Below the pieces are notes generated by a model. It was not told where the DNA came from and did no database searches. It saw nothing but the letters and a program-made list of their open reading frames with translations. The translations under genes and the position numbers were made by a program. Positions 32,331 through 44,300 of a DNA stretch of 64,000 nucleotides are shown here, piece by piece (the first letter of the stretch is position 1; every line of letters begins with the position of its first letter). The DNA is taken from the NCBI GenBank assembly GCA_963573305.1, contig OY754334.1:88347848-88411847 (forward strand). Direction: 5' to 3'. Source of the stretch: Pyrrhosoma nymphula (Eukaryota > Arthropoda > Insecta > Odonata > Coenagrionidae).

Positions 32331-33200
32331 TCACTTTTAATTCTCTTGACATTTCAAGGTACTCGAGGCCAGTATAGTATCCCTAATCACCGCAATCTGT
32401 TACAGAATATGTATATACATACTCCACCGAGAGGCCTTTATTGTCAATAGCAATTTAAGCAAGACTTTTATCAGGATTTCCTTCTTTTAGCAACAATTAC
32501 TAGGAGTATTTTCCCCAAAATTTCCAGTTTTTCCCAGTAGAGAGGTGGAAATTTAACATCACCAGCTGTGACATTCTTTTTACAAATATGTGGAGCAATA
32601 TTTCATTTGCAAAACGATTTCCAAAAACAAGAAAACTTCATGAACGCTTAAGTCTATTTGATGCAAAGGAACATTATCAACAATTTAATGATTAAGCACC
32701 TAAGGATTGAAAATGTTCTGTTTGATTGAGGCACTGCTACATGTGTATGTATCTGCAAAAGATGACCAGGAGGAGGTATCACATCAATTCCTCCAATTTA
32801 AATCACCGAGATGTAGTCCTTGAGTTATAGATGTAGCTGAAATTACTGATATCTTCTACGCATACAGTGAACAGAAGGTTCTAAGGTAAAGACAAGACAT
32901 GGATCAAAATTTAACTCAAGACTAATATGAAACTTCATGATTTAATAAAATTTTGAGTTGAAAAAATATCATTATAAGATTTCAAGACAACTCACAATCC
33001 AATAAAAGCTGAGCTAACATGTAGGCACTCAACACATAGAGAGTAACAAATGATATTTTATGCACAAGCTTTTCACTAAAAGCAATAAAATAATCACCAA
33101 GACTAACACCTATATTGCAATTTAACCTCATTTCTAAACTTAAGATTTCAAATTAATTTTGATGCATAATGGCATTGAGTTCCAAAATAAATATAAACTA
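32331..33200. other. Intergenic, 3' side of HMGCS
   Basis: AT-rich sequence that should contain the HMGCS 3' UTR on the minus strand. No clear polyadenylation signal was assigned. Confidence 0.5.
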
Positions 33201-34598
33201 TTATGATAAAGGCACTTTTTCATAATATCTTCGATGCTTCTCATCCACATATTTCAGGTACCAAGTGCCAGGAAATATGTCATGAACTGGAGCAGATGGA
33301 GTAAAAGGAACCACATGATGATTCTTCTCACGGTCCTCTAAGATTTTGGAGAAATCTTCAGGTGACACCTTTTTCCGCAAATTTAGCTGCCCTTGTACAT
33401 GCGATACACTCTTCACTAAAGCATCGAGCTTGGAGCCAATAGATGAATCAGCTGACACCTTTATTGAATAAAATGACGAAGCAAGCCCAGAGCCATAAGA
33501 AAATAGGCCTATTCTTGTACCAGCTAATAAGTTCACAGGTTTCATGATCAACAAGGACACCAATCCCCCATACAGAGAAGGAGTGTACATGTTCCCAATT
33601 TGATTAGCCAGAAATAGGCTAGGCTCTGTCTTTGCTTTAAAGCATTCCTTGCTGAATCCCAAAAATTCCTTCTCAATATCTTTGTCGAAATAAGAGTCCT
33701 CTAATTTAACATCTGAAAATCTCTCCAGCCCAGTAAATGATTCTTTTGATCCGAATTTCTGAGCCCTGACAAAATCATTTAGCACCAGTCGACCAAGGCT
33801 CTTTTGAACAAGTTTACAGTAAGGCGAATGAAATAAAATTGAGTCAAAACTGTTAACATTCCAATGTAACTGATTTTCCTCCGGCAAAATCTTATCTGCT
33901 TTATCACAGTACATATGGTAGCAGTTGTCGAGGGCACTTAAATAGCATTGAATTGATAACTTCCCATCAACGACAGGGTACTCGGAATCTAAGTTGGGCT
34001 TGTAAAAGTCGTACACATGTCGCATATATGTTGAGCGGAGTCCTCGTTCAAAAATCAAGGGAGCATCTGGTCCGATCAGCATAGCCACGGCCCCAGCACC
34101 TCCTGTCGGTCGGGCATTCCCCTTAGCGTATAAAGCTATGTCGGCTGCCACTACAATAGCTAAGCGACCATCCCATGCACTTGACTCGATCCATGAGATA
34201 GTATTAAATAATGCAGCAGTACCCCCATAACAAGCATTAGTTGTGTCAATACCCTCTATACTAAAGTTGCCATGTTCCTCAAATATTTTCATCAGTACTG
34301 ATTTCACACTCTTCGATTTGTCAATAATAGTTTCTGTTCCAACTTCTAATCGCCCAATCGATGCATGGTCAATACTGTTACGCTCAATTAGGCGAGTAAC
34401 TACAGTGAGACAAAGGGAGTTTATATCATCGCGGTCGGTGCAAAACCCCATTTTCGATTGTCCAAGACCCACTGTATACTTTCCCTCAGAAACACCGTCA
34501 AACACTTCTAACTCCGTTTGATCCACGTACAGGGATGGGAATATGAGTTCTAATGCCAGGATTCCAACACCGTCTGGCCATCCTGGAAATTTAGCCAT
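33201..34598 (-). CDS. HMGCS1: Hydroxymethylglutaryl-CoA synthase, cytosolic type, intronless
   Basis: The enzyme condenses acetyl-CoA with acetoacetyl-CoA to HMG-CoA in the mevalonate pathway, which in insects feeds juvenile hormone and other isoprenoids rather than sterols. The single 465-codon frame starts at ATG 34598-34596 (MAKFPGWPDGVGILALE), and an in-frame extension upstream lacks an ATG. The catalytic Cys lies in GIDTTNACYGG (about residue 123), the Glu in RLEVGTETIID (about 89) and the His in FDSILFHSPYC (about 257). Length and C-terminus (FPGTWYLKYVDEKHRRYYE) are full for the family, and no mitochondrial leader is seen. A possible acceptor (TTTACTGCAG) about 40 bases before the ATG suggests a 5' UTR intron. 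Intronless HMGCS genes are known in insects (a cockroach example is described). An ancient retrocopy origin is inferred, but the open frame indicates function. Confidence 0.97.
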   Translation of the reverse strand: MAKFPGWPDGVGILALELIFPSLYVDQTELEVFDGVSEGKYTVGLGQSKMGFCTDRDDINSLCLTVVTRLIERNSIDHASIGRLEVGTETIIDKSKSVKSVLMKIFEEHGNFSIEGIDTTNACYGGTAALFNTISWIESSAWDGRLAIVVAADIALYAKGNARPTGGAGAVAMLIGPDAPLIFERGLRSTYMRHVYDFYKPNLDSEYPVVDGKLSIQCYLSALDNCYHMYCDKADKILPEENQLHWNVNSFDSILFHSPYCKLVQKSLGRLVLNDFVRAQKFGSKESFTGLERFSDVKLEDSYFDKDIEKEFLGFSKECFKAKTEPSLFLANQIGNMYTPSLYGGLVSLLIMKPVNLLAGTRIGLFSYGSGLASSFYSIKVSADSSIGSKLDALVKSVSHVQGQLNLRKKVSPEDFSKILEDREKNHHVVPFTPSAPVHDIFPGTWYLKYVDEKHRRYYEKVPLS

Positions 34599-35297
34599 GC
34601 TGCTTCTCCCCACTTTGCTTAGGCTAAGCACAACTGAACCCTCTGCAGTAAATAAAAATTTCGAGAGTTCGAAAAAAATATACTAGTCTCACACTGAACT
34701 CATGCTATTTAACTAGAATCCAGAAAACATTCAGGAAGGATATTCTTCCGGCTTTAACTTCTTCATTTCTCCTTTCAGCTGTGTCTGAAAAAGTCAATGA
34801 AGGCTTTACTCAGTATATTCAGTAACTTTTAAACTGCTTACAACCAAGGTAATTCAATTCCATTTCTTTTTTCTCTACTCAAATATAAAGTAAGATTATA
34901 CGAAATCAATCCATTATTAAGAAATTACATGCATTCAGCGAGGAGAAATTGATATGTATCAATATACTGACGAATTAACGCTTCATTTCAAAATTACTCA
35001 CGTTGCAGATAATTTGAATTTCGTTTTTCCTTTGTCTATTTTTTGAGGTTGTTTTTTATAGTCTCAACCCCAGGAAATTTGATAAAATGTAGTTTTCTTC
35101 TTAAACCAGACATATATACAGTTTCATTGGGTTGAAATTTAACTCAATAATTAAATTTGTAGTTTACAGCATTTTAACAATTTTTACGCGGTATGTCAAG
35201 GTGTCGGCGGTTTCGGTGGTGTCGGCTTCGTGTCGAGTTCCGTGTGCTGGCCATGTCGTAAGTTCTTGACAATCTGAAGAATTTTTAGCCCTCCAAC
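34599..35297. promoter_or_regulatory. Divergent promoter region between HMGCS and eIF3m
   Basis: The two genes are head to head, with 699 bases between their start codons, so both promoters must lie here. A GT/CG-richer patch (GTGTCGGCGGTTTCGG, about 35203) just before eIF3m stands out from AT-rich DNA and probably marks its start region. No TATA box was assigned for either gene. Confidence 0.6.
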
Positions 35298-35360
35298 ATG
35301 AATATTCCAACATCTCAGCCGAGTGCACCAGTGTACAGTGATCTTAACATCGAAGAGCAG
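35298..35360 (+). CDS. eIF3m: eIF3m exon 1
   Basis: ATG at 35298 begins MNIPTSQPSAPVYSD and ends IEEQ. The donor is CAG|GTAAAT. It is 21 codons long and ends in phase 0. Confidence 0.85.
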
Positions 35361-38300
35361 GTAAATTAGCGTTAAGTCTAATCAAATGGAAATTGTGGAC
35401 ACCTACATACATGTTACCATGTCTCATGATTGTGCTTCAATATTGTTTGTAATAATTTGCCTAATGGGTTGCAGGCGATTGAATTTAGAGGCTACCTTAA
35501 AAGTCTTGGTGCTGAAATATCGGAAGAAAAGTCGCCGAAGGGCATTGAGGACGATCTGCATAAGATAATTGGTGTATGTGATGCATGCTTCAAGGAGGGC
35601 AGTGAAATGGAAATAGAAACTGTTCTTAATGGAATCGTTTCAATGCTAGTATTGGTAAGGCGGGGTATGGGTTAAATGATTGAAAGAATTCCTGTACTAG
35701 AACTATAATTTTCTCAATTTCGTCTTGTTGCAGATACCGGTCGAGCGATCAGAAAATTTAATATTAGCATTTTGTGAGAAGCTTATAAAGGCTCCCGGCT
35801 ATAAGCTTGGAATAGTTACTTTACGAGTGTAAGTACGCCTACCTCTGTAAATATCCGGTTTAGATGCCACAGTAGTCTAACGCTTGTAATAGGTAATTGT
35901 GTGATTTTCTTACAACACCATTTATTTTACAGTTTGTGGCTGCTATTCCAGTCAGTTGAAGAAAGGTCGCCGATTCGCTATCATGTTTACTATCATTTGG
36001 TGCAAGTGGCTCGACAAGTAGACCATGTTCGAGCAGTATTTAGAGACGTTGACCTTCTTAAGCAGCAATTTGCTGCCTGCCCTCCTTCAAATGAACAGAT
36101 GCAGAAACTCCTTCGTCTTCTTCATGAAGTTCTTCTCGGCTCTCATCAGAGGTTTGTTTTGGAGTATGAATTTATGGAATTAACTCAGTTTCACACTGCT
36201 ATCGGGTACTATCCATGTTAGCCTACCCAAGTGTGAGGTTCTTTCCAGTAATATGTTTCTAAAGAATATAATTTCCCAATAGCCATTTACAAATTTCTTG
36301 TGGAAGATGTACAGTCCTGTTCATTAAAAAATTACCACCTCGGAGCCCTGTTCAAAAAAAAGTTACCACCTCGGAGCCGAAAAAGTTCCAAGTCCGCACT
36401 TTGGGGAAATGTGTCAACACTGCGCCCCCCCCCCTCCGTGAGGGGGGGGGGGCGAGAACGAGAACCCCTCCTCCCCGTAGTCGGGCAAGTAGAAAGGCCG
36501 ACGGAAGGAAGATTTTGGCCCGCGAAAGGATATTTTGTGAGGGGAGGGGTAGGGTCCGGGCTTCCGTTTGCTTTATGACTGGGCGAGAATGAAAGGGCAA
36601 TGGCTTGGTTCGGTCGCTCAAAGATCTTTCGCAGTTGACAACTGCTACATGAAGGAAATCCTAACACGGCCCAGCAAGCTACGGCTCGTTTCGTTTTTTA
36701 ACATACTTTTTTCTTACGCGAAATTATTAGCGTCAAAAATGATTGAAGTGTTGATGTATTTTCGTTATATGTATTTCATTGTGGTGCCTACATTCCTATT
36801 ATTATTATTTGTTGAGTTTGTTTAACATTTTAGATAGTGCATTTAAGTGCTTCTTCAATCTCGCCTGGTGCATGGATATACGCGGCATGAGTGGAATTTG
36901 ATGACGCAATTTACTTCACGAATATGTCAAATTTCTAATGAGAATAATCAATTGTCTGGACTAGGATTCGAAACCAGATCCCTTGATTCTGCAGTACTGT
37001 AGCTGACGATGTCAGGCTCGAATTGTAATACATCCTATTCTCGCGAAAATTACGGGCAAAATGTTTCTAGCGGCGATGTATAAATGCGCTAGGAATATCC
37101 TCTTAATGGTTTCAATAAAAAGCAATGAATTTTTCTTTCATATCCAGTTCTTATTCCTTTGTCGCGTTTAGAATAATGCGACTACGCGTCTTCGATATTT
37201 AATTAGATATTTTTCCCTGCGAATAGTAATGAAACTTTCACTTAGGAGATTTATTTACTTCAAATAATGATTAAAATAGCTTAATGCTTATCGAATGCTT
37301 TGGACACCAATTTCGAACAACTAAATCTTTGAATTATGCCTGCGCTCAGTTTTTGTATTGAGGTAGAAATTACTGGGGAATAAATTTACTGGTTGCCGGA
37401 CAGACACATCTTATTGCCATGCAATGTCGAAACTTGGCACCACTACGTCTCACCGGCTTTTATTACACTGCGACCTAATGACCGAATGCTCCATAATTCC
37501 TAATGATCTTGTATCGAGAGGCAGAGACTTATCAAAATGATTACCCAGGACACCCTTCAATTATCAACCCTTGCGCTTTTGACAGTCGGACTATGTGTTG
37601 CTTACATCGCATTTGAAAAACGTAGCATTAGCTACTGGAGTTTGCATCGCATGTTTTCTCTCGTTTTTGTTTTTTTAACTTGAATCTGCAAGTGACTCTT
37701 ATGAATTCACCTTAAAATCTCTAATGCTTCTTCAGTCCTCTCAATTAGTGAGTTCAGCTTTCACTCAATTATCCAGGATCTTTGCAAAGAGGCAAGATCC
37801 TGACGACCCCATCCATTCTTTTCTGGGCGGGCAATAAATATTCCAAACGAAACAACCCTCCCCTCCATCCTGGCTTGAGGAAAGGCTGTACCCCTCTAAA
37901 AAGTGACCTGAAAGGGGCCTGCGGCTTCTTTTTCGGCTGGAGGCCGAAGGAAGGAAGAAGTGGTGTTTATGCTGATCGCCCCTTCCATTCGATCTGGTCG
38001 TTTTAGGCTTCCCTTTGCTTATGAGTGAGGAAGAAAGAGGGAAATATCTGCGAATTTCAGTGGGGTAAATATCGCTCGTTCACAACAGCTTGGCACCACT
38101 ACGTCTCACCGGCGTATATTACACTGCAACCTAATTCTCCATAATTTTTATTGAACTTGTGTCGAGAGGCAGAGACTCTTTTATCAAAATGATTTCCCAG
38201 GACACCCTTCAAATATCAACTCTTGCGCTTTTCACAGTCGGACTATGTGTTGTTTACATCGCATTTGAAAGAAGTAGCAAATAGTCTTTATTATTTTTTT

Positions 38301-41300
38301 ACAATGACTATACAAGTGACTCTTATTAATTAACCGCAATGAAACAAAAGCGCATTCAAACACGCCGAATCATCGCAGCGGAACCATTATGAATACGGTC
38401 AATTGTATTTCATATAATACATACTTTCTCTGTAAATAAAAAAATGAAACTATCACGAAACGTATTATAGAAATACTATGTTTCCAAAGTTTTGAAATAG
38501 TTTAGAATGGTAAGGAAATAAACCTGGCGTAGTATAGTTTGGAAACGTAAAGAATTAAAAAAAGGTGAAACGAGGGAAAGGTAGGGAAAAGGTATTCACA
38601 TTTGTCACTATGTTACTACCTAGCCTCACTAAGTTCATTATGCCATACCGATTGATGGCAAAATGGCATGTGGAATTATCATCGTTCCTCCAACTCCGCA
38701 ATGGGAAGAGCTGTGGCAGATACGAAATGATACGTGTCCCAGTTTCGCGGGTAGGTCGTTGGACTTCCACATTTATTTTGCGAATCATTTCATATAAAAG
38801 CAAGGAAGAGGAGGGACGTGCGGATTTAAAAATGAATTTTCGCACTCTTCCTATGCGTTTGGTGAAATCGACCAATTTGTTTTTCAATGCTTGTTTTGCT
38901 CAATTTCGAGCGTAAATCTATCGTGGACTAACAACTGGCTGTGCTGGATTCGCACACTCGCCAACTTAAACACCGGGTGGGCAATAAATGCTCAGAAGTG
39001 AAAGAAAGCCCCTTCCACCTCCTCAGCTTGTCGGAAAGGGTGGACTTCCCAGCGAGACCTGCGAAGGAATTTGGATGGAATGAGGCGGCGACATTGTATA
39101 CTGCTGGGAGTGGGAGAGAAGTAGAGGTCCCGTGGTCGGTAGGTCTTTTCACCCGAGTTTCGTGAGGGCGGGGGTTCCCCCGCATCCCACAGTTTACTCC
39201 TCGGTCTACCTGATTAAAGAAGGGAAAATATGCTATTCCACTTCCTTAAATAGTCTTCTGTGGTATTCATAATACCATTTTCGTTGCATAAAGACTGTCG
39301 TGCCTTCATCGTTTTCCAAAGAAAACATTCTACTTCGACATTCTAATCGATATTTCATACATATGTGAGTGTAACGACAACCTAAATTTTCCTCCCTCTT
39401 GCATATACTTAGAATTATATTTCCTCTCTCTCGCTTATACTTGCTTAGACTGATTTAACTCAACCATCCTCAACAGCTGTACAGTTTATTGCCCGCCCAG
39501 AAAAACATGGATGGAGTCGTCAGGGTGTTGCCTCTATGCAAAGGTCCTGGATAATAGGGTGAAGGCTAAACACAATAATTGAGAGGATTGAAGAAGCACA
39601 AACTCAACAAATAATAATAATAGGAATGTCGGCGCCACAATGAATGACTTACAACGAAAATACGTCAAAACGTCAATCATTTTTAACGTTGATAAATTCG
39701 CGTTAGAAAAAAGTATTTAAAAAGAACGAAACGAGCCGTGGGGATATGTTGGGCTTTCCGTCATGTATCAGTCGTCGACTGCGAGAGGTCTTTGTGCGGT
39801 CGGTTCGCCCTCTCATAAAGCAAACGGAAGCCCGAACCCTACCCCTCCCCTCACAAAATATCCTTTCGCGGGCCAAAGTCTTCCTTCCGTCGGCCTTTCT
39901 ACTTGCCCGACTACGGGGAGGAGGGGTTCTCGTTCACGCCCCCCCCCCTCAGGGTGAGGGGTGGGGCGCAGTGTTGACACATTTCCCTAAAGTGAGGACT
40001 TAGAACTTTTTCGGCTCCGAGGTGGTAACTTTTTTTTGAACAGGGCTCCGAGGTGGTAATTTTTTAATGAACAGGACTGTACTAGTTTGTATCACTACAA
40101 TTAACAGTTTCAATTTATCATTGCATTTTCCAAAGATCACTATTGACCACCTAGATCATTTTCTACCTTAAATTCACTGTTCGGTGTTAGGGTGGAATTA
40201 ATAGATTTTTTAGAACAATCAAACTAGGTCAACAGGCATCCTTGTAGTAAACTGGGTATTTCTAACAAAGCGTCCAGTCTGCAAATTCCTTGAATTCGCC
40301 TGCTTTCCACTTCCCTTCAACCACCTATTTCACTTATTTTGTTATGCTACACATGCTCATTTATACAAACCTTTTATTTTTTTCATTTTCTCTTTTCCTT
40401 TCCAATATCATTCACTAATACCTGTGAATTGCATTTTTTTCTGGATGCCATGTTCGAAAATCTGACCTTTTCCTCCCACTTCCCCGATATAATGCAGCAG
40501 TCGAGTAGTTACTCCTCTCTGCTTTACAATCCCCACCCATGACTTTTCCTGCCTTCAACTTAAACTATCCCCGCTTTACAACGCTTTTTCCACAACCTCT
40601 ACTACCTTTCACACCTTCTCACGAATGGCACATCACTCTTGTTCATATTAACTCCATTGCAGACAAAATTACACCCATCTCCAAAATTCTACCCACTCAG
40701 GGGATTTATTTCTTTAAAAAAAATACAGCATTGAGCACACTACAACTTCGCCATCATATCACCAACATATCACCAACCCACTCGGGGGATTTTTTTCTTA
40801 AAAAAATACGATACAACTTAGACGACTCTACAACTACACCACCCTACAATCTCCAACCCACTCAGTGGATTTTTTTCTTTAAAAAATATGCTACAAATTC
40901 ATCACAGTACAACTACACAACACTCCAATCACCAACCCAATCAGGATTTTTTAAAAATATGCTGCAACATTGACCAAACTAAAACTACACCCTACAATCA
41001 CCAACCCACCCCGGAGATTTTTTCTTTAAAAAAATACGCTACAACTTTGACAACACTACAACTGCACCACCCTCCAATCACCAAACCACTCGGGGGATTT
41101 TTTTCTTAAAAAAATACGCTATAAATTCACCACACTACATCTACACCACCCTCCAATCACCAACCTACTCGGGGGATTTTTAATAAATGGCCATTTCGAC
41201 TAACATCCTTATGCCCATTTTCTCACTTTTTCCCATTCTTCAACACTGAAAAATGTAATTTTACATCTTCACTTTTTCTCAAAATTACATTTCCATTTTT

Positions 41301-44300
41301 TTCACCACCGATAAATGACTTCTTCGCCTTTGAAAATGGCTATTTACTGCCTGCGTACTGTCCCACCCCAGCACCCCTGTTTCTCTCCATACACCTTCAA
41401 CCTTGTTGGGGTAATGACATATTTCAGACGTGAAATTTGTCTGTATCCCTCTACCGTCACTTCAAAAAACATATGCAATATGGCGTCAAAATGTCACGAA
41501 AATATCTCCATTTTTGTCATTTTCAATCTTGATTTACTCAAAAAGTAAGTAACCCATGCCTTTCTTTCTTACATTTCCTAAATGCTCATTTCTTTCACTT
41601 TTCTCTGCCATTTATCTCTACCCTCAGTTCCCTATGTTTTCTCTAAGGATTTTCTCCCTCCATGGGCCCTTCGATAGCTTTACCGTAAACTGGCTTGATT
41701 TCACTTGTTTTATACCATACTGTGTAATTATTTCCCCTTTCATTTGTTTTATCCTCTTTTTTTATCTGCCATTGTGTTGGGAGACGTTTTGGAAATTTGA
41801 TAAGTTTAACCTTCAGCAGCAGGTGGATTTATGCAGTCATTGCAGGTGCTGCAGATGGCATTTGATTTTGGGCATTCAGTAAATATCAAACTTTGAATAT
41901 CAAACCTAATTATGCATTGCATGCAGGAATTATGCACGGCAGATTTTTTTGTGTCTCATTGTACATTTACAAGTATGTTAGTACTTCGATGTTAATGTTG
42001 GCATCGCCCATTTTATGCCCATTCACCTCATCATGCTCTGTCTCCTTTTTGCATGGTGTTAACCATTAATAAAGTTTCTCATGTATTGATTTCTTTCCAA
42101 GTACTGTATTTTGGTTCCTGCAGCTCACTTTTTTGTAAGCCAGGTCATAGATTTATTGATACTTTGGTCTGTATTTGTAATTAAGATTTTTTTCTATCAA
42201 ATAATTGCTAGTGAGCAAGCTGCAAAGGTTATGGTTGAACTGCTGGGGACCTACACAGCCGAAAATGCTTCGCAAGCGAGAGAAGATGCTCAGCGTTGTA
42301 TCCTAGCTGCACTTGCTGATCCAAATACTTTCCTGTTGGATCCATTGTTGGCTTTGAAGCCTGTCAGATTCTTGGAAGGGGAGCTGATTCATGATCTTCT
42401 TTCTGTCTTTGTGGCGGAGAAATTACCAGCATACATTCACTTCTATCAGCATCACAAGGAGTTTGTACATTCCCTTGGTAAGTGATAGATATCACAACAT
42501 GGGAGGGAAATGGGTCGTAACGAGTTTGAGAATGGTACATGAAGAGATACCAAACCACTCGTACTTTGTGATGTACCATGTGTGTCTTGTCATTTAGTCG
42601 CACACCTCTTTGAAAAAAAAAACACTTCACTTACAATTACAGTTAAACCCCTAAATTACACTTTTCCAGGGACCCTAGAAAAAAAGTGTAAATTGCGGGA
42701 AAAGTAGAATTTTCACTTATACAGTCATGTTCTTTTACTGGAGTAAGGGTAAAAATAAGAAACACTGATAAACTGAAAAAGAGCAGTGTCCTAATTTATT
42801 CCTTGAACTAGCACTTCTCATTTATTTATATTTGATGAAAAAAATACATTAAACATCTTAGAAAAATTGAAAATTAAAAAAGGATGAGATAGCAGGGCGA
42901 TTAACATTATATTTGTAATTAGCAACCATTGAAACTTATGAATATAGCATGATTATTTTTAGAAATTTGATATTTTCAACTGCTTGGACTTCCTCTCCCT
43001 ATTAATAATATTATGCACATTATTTTCAATTTTCTGCAGTTCCTCAAGCATTTGCTCACAGCAGTCACTACCTACTAAGTAATTTCAGAGTTTTAATAGC
43101 ACACACTGTGTCTTGCCTATTTATTTATTGGTCCCAGGACTAGTTTTTTACAAGTATAGGACATGTCAAAATTACAAAAGTCAGATTACACTTCAGGTAC
43201 AAGTACAAGACAGATCAAATTGCATGAGGATTAAGTCATAGTTATAGCTCGGGAATCGAGGCAGTGCAAATTATCTCAGTTGTCCATCATGAGTTCTTTA
43301 ATTTTTCATCATATCTGGTTAAGAATCCATTTTTATTCTTCATAGTTTCTACTTAGGTAAAAAATTAATACTCCCCCGCAGGTCCAGTTACAGTCAAGCA
43401 CCATGAGTTCTTTAATTTTTCATCATATCTGGTTAAGAATCCATTTTTATTCTTCATAGTTTCTACTTAGGTAAAAAAGTAATACTCCCCCGCGGGTCCA
43501 ATTACAGTCAAGCACCCATAACCCGGTAATCCAGGAGCACGCTATAATCCAGCAGTGTTGCAAAAACAACCTCAAGACCTTGTGATTGACATCACTAATT
43601 GTTTGTTCTTTTGTAGCATTCCATGCTGCTTTGCTGATATTTCTTGCTGTGGCAATGCGCTTATTAAAATAATTTCTCTTAAATTCATTTATATCATCTT
43701 TGTAGTTTTTAAGAAGTTTTTTATATCCTTTTTGGAGAGATGGATCGAAGTATTTTCATTGTGCGTGGAGATGCCTCACTTTGGAGCTTATATTAACAAG
43801 TTCAGGGGGAATTAGATATTTCTGCGTCAACCATTGAAAGCAATTACTTTTGATGGAAAAGCCCAGTTAAATACACTGGTGAACTTATTAAGAAAACTAT
43901 TAAATATAATATCAACATCAGGCACAGCCTCCTGTGCGTTCTAAGTTTCTTCAGCCAGGTATACCAGATATTCATCAATGTTAGCTGAGTTATAAAAACG
44001 TTTGGTGGTGTAAGAAGGTTTGTTAGTTTCTAGATCACTTAATTTCAATTCAACTTCAATAGCAAAATGATCAGAAAGTTGATGAGATATTGTAGAACAC
44101 GAGATCATGCTAACTGGTAGGTCAGATGCTACCAAGTCAATGAGAGCGAAAGAATGTGATGACACTCTGGTAGGAGTGCTGTTAATTATTATTAAGCTGA
44201 AGGAATTAAATAGACTAATCAATTCATCACACTGTTTGGACTTACTATACAAGTCAATATTGAAGTCACCAAATAACAAAAGATCGTCGATTTTGCTATT

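Larger units (their letters stand above)
36312..40079. mobile_element. 3.77-kb foldback-type DNA element with long terminal inverted repeats
   Basis: The outer ends CAGTCCTGTTCATTAAAAAA and its complement TTTTTTAATGAACAGGACTG abut TA on both sides (36310-36311, 40080-40081). The right arm (about 39480-40079) is complementary first to the outer left arm (36312 to about 36825) and then to a second block at about 37728-37850. The left arm is therefore interrupted by about 0.9 kb. No transposase frame is seen; the overlapping GC-rich frames are shadows of the arms. It lies in eIF3m intron 4. TA duplication and CAGT ends point to the Tc1/mariner-pogo group. Confidence 0.88.

Noticed and set aside
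33201..34598. HMGCS as a recent processed pseudogene
   Set aside because: The frame is full length, with all catalytic residues and no stop or shift, and no poly-A tail or target duplication was noticed.
34599..34631. Extended HMGCS N-terminus starting at a non-ATG codon
   Set aside because: The extra 11 codons start at GTG and lie between a probable 5' UTR acceptor and the ATG at 34598, which matches the family start.
36300..36670. Several overlapping GC-rich frames on both strands as coding genes
   Set aside because: They coincide with the left arm of the foldback element, and matching frames appear in the inverted right arm at 39746-40003. They are by-products of the repeat.
36955..37015. 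tRNA gene on the minus strand
   Set aside because: Only a B-box-like GGTTTCGAATCC is present. No A box, cloverleaf or acceptor stem could be formed, so at best it is a SINE fragment.
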